Shown here: in pieces, positions 5,040-9,373 of the stretch
Numbering within the stretch: position 1 is the stretch's first letter
Layout: the number at the start of each line of letters is the position of its first letter
Assembly (NCBI GenBank): GCA_016839405.1
Contig: JAEOUJ010000123.1
Location: 1-9,373 of the forward strand
Source of the DNA: Candidatus Gerdarchaeota archaeon
GTDB lineage: Archaea; Asgardarchaeota; Heimdallarchaeia; JABLTI01
Direction: 5' to 3'
DNA: 9,373 nt
Program-made: the position numbers and the translations under genes
Notes under the pieces: model-generated
Told to the model about the DNA's origin: nothing
Databases searched by the model: none
Seen by the model: only the letters and a program-made list of their open reading frames with translations

Positions 5040-7163
5040 TTATTGAATATTCATTTGTTCAATTATTTCTTGGATATTCTCTTCTAACTCATTTTTTAAT
5101 TCTGTAATTACTATAGGAACTTCTCCAATTTTTGTAGCAATAGTATCAGCCCATAACCTAATATCTACTGTTGCTTCAGAAGCAATAACTGCAACAATTC
5201 CATTTTTTATTGGTTGTACAATTATCCATAAATCTTCATATAATACTTCTCGTAATCTACCTTTATCTTTACCAGTTACAACACTTTCAGATAGATTGTT
5301 AATTGCTGTTAATAATCCTGATATTATCATTTTATCAGCATTAAGACTTGAACCTAATTTTGTGTAGATTGGCACACCACTTTCAGAAATGATGAATAAT
5401 CCTAGAACAGTTGATTCCTTTGGTTTTCTCTCAACTAATTTAAATGATAACATTGACTTAAATTGCGGTAGAATATATCTGAATAAGTTATATCTTTCTA
5501 ATTCCATCTTACCTTCTATTTGAGCATTGTTGATTAATGATTCTATTTGATCTAAATCTTCCCTCCAAATATCATAATCAATTTCCTTTTCTATACTTCT
5601 TACTTGATTCATATCTTCTAAAGAATTTTCAAATTCACCTTTACTTGCTCTTAATAAAGCACGTATTACTAATCCAATAGCTAAAATTTGGTTATGCTTG
5701 TTTTCCACAGCTAATTTTACAGCAATATCAAGATGATTTAGTGTTTCATTCAAAAAGGGAGTTTTTTCACTAATGCGATATCTTTGAAGGAAAAGAGCTG
5801 CGAGTTGAATATTTGAGGATAAAATAAGATCAAAATCACGTGCTTGTCTAGCTAATTCTAAAGAGGACCTCATATATTTAATTGCATTACTGAAATTTTG
5901 TTCAAGCATTTCTAAATATCCAAGTAAATAGTCTAATTGTGAATTTACTGAAATAGTCTGTAATTCTTTTGCTAGATTTTGCATCTCAGAAAGATATGGT
6001 TTAGCCTTATCTAATTGTTCTGTTCGAAGATAATAATGAATTAATTCAAAGAGAATGAATGCCTTAAACATTGTTGTTTCTTTCTTTTGAATTTCATAAG
6101 CGTGTAGAAATGATTCTTCTGCTCGAGGATCACCAGTTAAATAATACAAATTGCCAATTTCTGTTAGATATAAATAAGGCCATTTCCCTGTTGATTCTTT
6201 ATATAGCTCTATTGCTTGCTCCATCATATCTCTTGCTTTTATTATTTTACCTTCAATAAGATATGATTCAGATAAATTACCTATAGCAATAGATAAACGA
6301 TAATTATCATTGTACTTCTTATGCTCTTCAACTAATTTCTCAAAAGAATGGATAGATCTTGTATTATCACCAAAATAGCTTGATATTGCACCAATTAAAT
6401 TCAAATAATCAGTGAATGACATGTATAATCGATATTTGAAAATATTAGGTTCAATGAAATTAATCATTTCATTTATATTTGCTTCAACACCTGAATGTAA
6501 TAACCACCAAATAACATTTGTAGCAGCATCTTGTAAACCTCTAATCTCAATTAGATTATTTGTTTTGGGTATTCGTTGTTTAATATATTTAAAAATGGAT
6601 TTAAGAACAGATGCGTCACCAATTTTTCCATATATCCATGATTTAATGGACATAATAAATGCATTCATTTCCTCATTAAAACTTGAATGATTAATTAAAT
6701 CTGCAGAAATTTTGTCAAATTTCTCTCTTGTTTCTTGGTAATTTGATGGATCTTCTTGAAAATAGGTTATAAATAATTCAATGAATGGATGTTCAATTTT
6801 TTTTAACAATTTTATATAATCATCAGTTGCTTTCATCATAGGTACAAGGTAACAACTTAAAGATGCAAGTTGAAAAGCAATATCATTGATTAAAATTAAT
6901 TCGTTTTTAATTAATTTGCGTTTTTTTAATTCACTTTGTTTCATTTTTCTTTTTGTTGTTCCTTTTGTTGCACTATCAATTGGCATAGAAAATAATTTGT
7001 TTAATTTTTCTTTTTCTTTTAAAACTTCTTTTAAAACCAAGCAAACGCCTTTATGCAAACGATCATTAGGATTTAAATCTGTTTGATGACTAACAGCAGA
7101 TTGTAAACGATCACGAATGTCAAATGGTAATCGTTTTATAAATTCATCAAAGAGTGCTTGCAT
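5040..7163 (-). CDS. TPR-repeat protein with C-terminal longin/roadblock-like domain
   Basis: A 707-residue soluble protein. Residues 1-120 are helical and include a basic, Lys-rich linker (about 68-87). Residues 125-245 are further helices. From about 250 to 550 there is a series of tetratricopeptide-like helix pairs, for example YRLSIAIGNLSESYLIEGKI, LYLTEIGNLYYLTGDPRAEE and LDYLLGYLEMLEQNFSNAIK, so it should form a superhelical protein-binding scaffold. Residues about 585-690 are a separate alpha/beta domain. It has a strand VLGLFIISESGVPIY, a helix IISGLLTAINNLSESV, a strand YEDLWIIVQP, a strand IVAVIAS and a final helix. This layout is typical of longin/roadblock folds, which in Asgard archaea and eukaryotes serve as partners or regulators of small GTPases. 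That partnership is inferred, and no GTPase is encoded in this window. ATG 7163 lies about 27 nt after a TATA-like box (7188-7196), with no ribosome site, so it is probably leaderless. Confidence 0.8.
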   Translation of the reverse strand: MQALFDEFIKRLPFDIRDRLQSAVSHQTDLNPNDRLHKGVCLVLKEVLKEKEKLNKLFSMPIDSATKGTTKRKMKQSELKKRKLIKNELILINDIAFQLASLSCYLVPMMKATDDYIKLLKKIEHPFIELFITYFQEDPSNYQETREKFDKISADLINHSSFNEEMNAFIMSIKSWIYGKIGDASVLKSIFKYIKQRIPKTNNLIEIRGLQDAATNVIWWLLHSGVEANINEMINFIEPNIFKYRLYMSFTDYLNLIGAISSYFGDNTRSIHSFEKLVEEHKKYNDNYRLSIAIGNLSESYLIEGKIIKARDMMEQAIELYKESTGKWPYLYLTEIGNLYYLTGDPRAEESFLHAYEIQKKETTMFKAFILFELIHYYLRTEQLDKAKPYLSEMQNLAKELQTISVNSQLDYLLGYLEMLEQNFSNAIKYMRSSLELARQARDFDLILSSNIQLAALFLQRYRISEKTPFLNETLNHLDIAVKLAVENKHNQILAIGLVIRALLRASKGEFENSLEDMNQVRSIEKEIDYDIWREDLDQIESLINNAQIEGKMELERYNLFRYILPQFKSMLSFKLVERKPKESTVLGLFIISESGVPIYTKLGSSLNADKMIISGLLTAINNLSESVVTGKDKGRLREVLYEDLWIIVQPIKNGIVAVIASEATVDIRLWADTIATKIGEVPIVITELKNELEENIQEIIEQMNIQ

Positions 7164-7187
7164 ATTAATGAATTAGTATTTTTTTAC

Positions 7188-7196
7188 TCATATAAG
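7188..7196 (-). promoter_or_regulatory. TATA-like box of the TPR/longin gene
   Basis: On the minus strand, 7196-7188 reads CTTATATGA, centred near 26-29 nt before the ATG at 7163. It shares the 127-bp divergent region with the promoter of the M42 aminopeptidase. Confidence 0.45.
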
Positions 7197-7256
7197 AATT
7201 ATTTAACGTGCAAATTTAGTTTTTACAAAATAACTAGCAAGGTTTAAAATAAATAA

Positions 7257-7268
7257 AATATTTAAATT
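7257..7268 (+). promoter_or_regulatory. TATA-like element of the M42 aminopeptidase gene
   Basis: AATATTTAAATT-type sequence at about 7257-7268 would place the transcript start near 7285-7290. That leaves a short leader with the GGTGA ribosome site at 7293-7297. The whole stretch is AT-rich, so the exact box is uncertain. Confidence 0.35.
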
Positions 7269-7302
7269 TCGTTGAATTAATCCAATTATTTTGGTGAAAT
7301 TA

Positions 7303-8430
7303 TTGAAAATGAATATTGATCAACTTGAGAAATGGACAAACGCTTTTGGTCCCTCTGGTTTTGAATTGGAAGTAGCAAAACTAGTTAAAGATTATGTTAC
7401 TCCTTTTGCTGATGAAGTTTTACAAGATAGAACTGGTTCAGTTATTTTTAAGAAAGGAGAAAAAGGACCAAAAATTATGATAGCTGGCCATATTGACGAA
7501 ATTGGTTTTATAATTTCAGGAATTACAGATGAGGGTTATCTTACTTTTAATCAACTTGGTGGATGGTGGGATCAAGTTCTATTAAGTCAAAGAATGGTAA
7601 TTAAAACAAGGGATGGAACTAAGATAAAGGGTATAATAATTGCTAAACCCCCACATATTCTTGATCCAGAAGAACGAAATAAAGTTGTTACTAAAGATAA
7701 TATGTATGTAGATGTTGGGTGTAAAAGTAAAGAAGAAGTTGAAGCATTGGGTATAAAGCTAGGCGACCCAGCTGTTCCTGATAGTACTTTTGAATTATTA
7801 AAGAGAATTCAGTTAATCGAAGATGAAAAAACTAAAGAAAAGCAAGAGAAAGAAGTTACATTAGCTATTGCAAAAGGTTTTGATGATCGAATTGGCGCTT
7901 TTATTATGGCAGAAGCATTAAGAAGACTTAAGGAAGAAAAAATAAGTCATCCAAATCAAATTTTTGGTGTAGCCACAGTTCAAGAAGAAGTTGGTTTACG
8001 TGGTGCTAGGACATCAGCTCAATTAATTCAACCGGATATTGGAATAGCTTTGGATGTAGGAATTTCTGGTGATGTTCCTGGAGTAAATAAAACTAATATT
8101 ACAACAGAAATGTCAAAAGGACCATTAATTTTAGTTGCAGATGGTTCAATGTTACCAAATCCAAATCTCAAACATTTTGTAATGGATGTAGCAAAAGATA
8201 TTGGAGTAGATCTTCAATTAGGCATTATTGCTAGGGGAGGAACAGATGCAGGAGTTATTCATATTACTGGTATTGGATGTCCAAGTGTTTGTATTGGTGT
8301 TGCTACTCGTCATATTCACTCTCATTTTGGAATGTTAGATTTAAATGATGTAGAGCAATGCATTAATCTTATTGTTGAATTAATCAAAAGATTAGATAAA
8401 GACACTATCGATTCATTTACCAAAATCTAA
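7303..8430 (+). CDS. M42-family metallo-aminopeptidase (TET/FrvX/endoglucanase-M type)
   Basis: A 375-residue cytosolic dinuclear metal peptidase. M42 enzymes of the TET type remove N-terminal residues from short peptides, and known members form 12-subunit hollow tetrahedra downstream of the proteasome. Numbered from TTG 7303, the expected metal and catalytic residues are all present. They are His63 and Asp65 in AGHIDEIGF, Asp194 in KGFDDRIG, the Glu pair 228-229 in QEEVGLRGA, Asp251 in ALDVG, and His339 in TRHIHS. The opening FGPSGFE is the usual 'SGxE' signature. Length is normal and no residue is missing. TTG 7303 is preferred because GGTGA (7293-7297) is 5 nt upstream. ATG 7309 is the simple alternative, and TTG 7291 overlaps the ribosome site. 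The gene is divergent from the TPR gene and ends in a hairpin terminator. Amino-acid preference cannot be read from the sequence. Confidence 0.93.
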   Translation: MKMNIDQLEKWTNAFGPSGFELEVAKLVKDYVTPFADEVLQDRTGSVIFKKGEKGPKIMIAGHIDEIGFIISGITDEGYLTFNQLGGWWDQVLLSQRMVIKTRDGTKIKGIIIAKPPHILDPEERNKVVTKDNMYVDVGCKSKEEVEALGIKLGDPAVPDSTFELLKRIQLIEDEKTKEKQEKEVTLAIAKGFDDRIGAFIMAEALRRLKEEKISHPNQIFGVATVQEEVGLRGARTSAQLIQPDIGIALDVGISGDVPGVNKTNITTEMSKGPLILVADGSMLPNPNLKHFVMDVAKDIGVDLQLGIIARGGTDAGVIHITGIGCPSVCIGVATRHIHSHFGMLDLNDVEQCINLIVELIKRLDKDTIDSFTKI

Positions 8431-8458
8431 AAAAGAGGATTTAACCATTCCTCTTTTT
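8430..8458 (+). terminator. Hairpin plus T-tract terminator of the aminopeptidase gene
   Basis: AAAAGAGGA (8431-8439) pairs perfectly over 9 bp with TCCTCTTTT (8449-8457) around a 9-nt loop, and the right arm doubles as the T-tract. It begins at the stop codon. It is the second bacterial-looking hairpin terminator in the window. Confidence 0.65.
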
Positions 8459-8465
8459 ATTTAAT
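8456..8465 (+). promoter_or_regulatory. TATA-like box of the MFS transporter gene
   Basis: TTTATTTAAT (8456-8465) is centred about 25 nt before the ATG at 8485, and no good Shine-Dalgarno is seen, so a leaderless mRNA is likely. The box overlaps the T-tract of the preceding terminator. Confidence 0.4.
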
Positions 8466-8484
8466 ATCAGGTTGCATAGAACAA

Positions 8485-9373
8485 ATGCCTAGAAATCGCA
8501 CTCTTGGAAAGATAGACTCAACAGGTGCACATGAAGGTATTTTAAGAAATATAATAATTGTTAACTTTTTTTATCGTATTTTTAGCGAAAGTTTTCGAAC
8601 ATTAATTGTTCCTTATTCTGAAGATAAACTTATGCTCTCTGATTTTGAATATGGATTAATGCTGTCTGCTGGTCAATATGCTGCAATGGGAATAATCTTC
8701 TTTTTAGGCTATATTGTAGATATTCAGTTCAAGAAAATAACAATGATTATTGGATTGATTTGTACTGTATTAGCTGCTGTATTGTTTACAAGAGTGGAAG
8801 GTGTTTTTGGTTTAACGATATTTTTCTATTGCTTATATTTTATAGGTCAATCCCTTATGATGTTATCAACAAACACTTTTGTAGCTAATGAAACTAAAAA
8901 AGGTGAAAGTAGAACAACAGGATTTTCTTATATAATGTTCTTCAGGGGATTAGCTGCTACAATTGCACCAATAACGTGTACATATTTATTACTTCTTCTT
9001 AATTATGAATGGGTGTTTACAATTATGGGAAGTTTTGGATTGATAGCTCTGGTTTTAGTTTTTACATTAAGACTAATTGTTGAAGACACTCCAAAAGATG
9101 AAATAAAATACGCTGAAAAACTATCTGAAAGCAGTGGTGATGATTTTCATAAAGTTCAAGAAATGACAAAGGGTAAAAGATCTATTTTAGGCGTTCAGAT
9201 AAGTTTTGGTTTGGGTAGGGGGCTCATGGGTTTCGCTAGTGGCGTAGCAATACCTTTTGTTGGATTATATATCTATGATGTTTTTAATTTAACAGAAATA
9301 CAATGGGGTTGGTTAAATACAATTAATTGGATGTTTCTAACAATTGGTTATATTTACATGGGATCAATTGCTG
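8485..9373 (+). CDS. MFS-type membrane transporter (3' end outside the window)
   Basis: The frame is open from ATG 8485 to the window edge, giving 296 residues without a stop. After a polar N-terminus there are hydrophobic helices at roughly 23-45, 56-79, 84-103, 108-130, 148-172 and 176-196. A charged cytoplasmic loop (about 200-232, with VEDTPKDEIKYAEKLSESS) follows, and the second half begins with helices near 233-264 and 275 onward. This 6 + loop + 6 plan, and the short loop GYIVDIQFKK (75-84) resembling MFS motif A (G-x-x-x-D-R-x-G-R-K) between helices 2 and 3, support a major facilitator transporter. The motif is weak because the Arg and Gly are replaced. The substrate cannot be told. 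Start choice: ATG 8485 fits the TATA-like box at 8456. The visible part is undamaged. Confidence 0.8.
   Translation, partial: MPRNRTLGKIDSTGAHEGILRNIIIVNFFYRIFSESFRTLIVPYSEDKLMLSDFEYGLMLSAGQYAAMGIIFFLGYIVDIQFKKITMIIGLICTVLAAVLFTRVEGVFGLTIFFYCLYFIGQSLMMLSTNTFVANETKKGESRTTGFSYIMFFRGLAATIAPITCTYLLLLLNYEWVFTIMGSFGLIALVLVFTLRLIVEDTPKDEIKYAEKLSESSGDDFHKVQEMTKGKRSILGVQISFGLGRGLMGFASGVAIPFVGLYIYDVFNLTEIQWGWLNTINWMFLTIGYIYMGSIA

Noticed and set aside
6071..7086. Several short + strand frames inside the TPR/longin gene
   Set aside because: These are shadows of the 707-residue gene, with low-complexity hydrophobic translations and no start signals.

Overview
The window is AT-rich (by eye about 30% GC) and reads as archaeal. 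Most start codons are preceded at the right distance by a TATA-like box. Several genes look leaderless, while others carry GGTGA-type Shine-Dalgarno sites. Small CxxC zinc-ribbon proteins are frequent. The large TPR protein ends in a longin/roadblock-like domain of a style I associate with Asgard (Promethearchaeota) genomes. The Asgard assignment is an inference from style, not from a marker gene.

Layout. Bases 1-339 hold the 3' end of an unrecognised gene. A DUF302 protein (437-832), a two-helix membrane protein with a C-terminal zinc ribbon (916-1323) and a 52-residue zinc-ribbon protein (1432-1590, TTG start) follow on the + strand. The last of these runs head-on into a Cys-rich protein of unknown function (1591-2121, minus) with no base between the two stop codons. 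A divergent promoter region then leads into a solitary beta-class DNA methyltransferase (2325-3128, +).

The centre (3129-4572) is the most distinctive part. It holds a perfect 15-bp dyad, a strong TATA box, a 30-codon candidate small ORF with its own Shine-Dalgarno, and a bactofilin/halofilin-like beta-helix protein (3372-4532) built from twelve VGGT repeats at a 17-residue period. A hairpin plus T-tract ends this unit. On the minus strand lie a GNAT acetyltransferase (4575-5003) and a 707-residue TPR protein with a C-terminal longin/roadblock-like domain (5040-7163), each with its own TATA box. Divergent from these is an M42 (TET-type) aminopeptidase (7303-8430, +), closed by a second hairpin/T-tract. 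The window ends inside an MFS-type transporter (8485 to the edge, +).

There is no large operon: nearly every gene appears to have its own promoter. Two genes suggest cell organisation, a filament-forming scaffold and a TPR/longin adaptor of the kind that may work with small GTPases. Nothing in the sequence shows that they act together. No tRNA, rRNA, CRISPR array, insertion sequence or integrase was seen, and no gene-free stretch exceeds about 250 bases.
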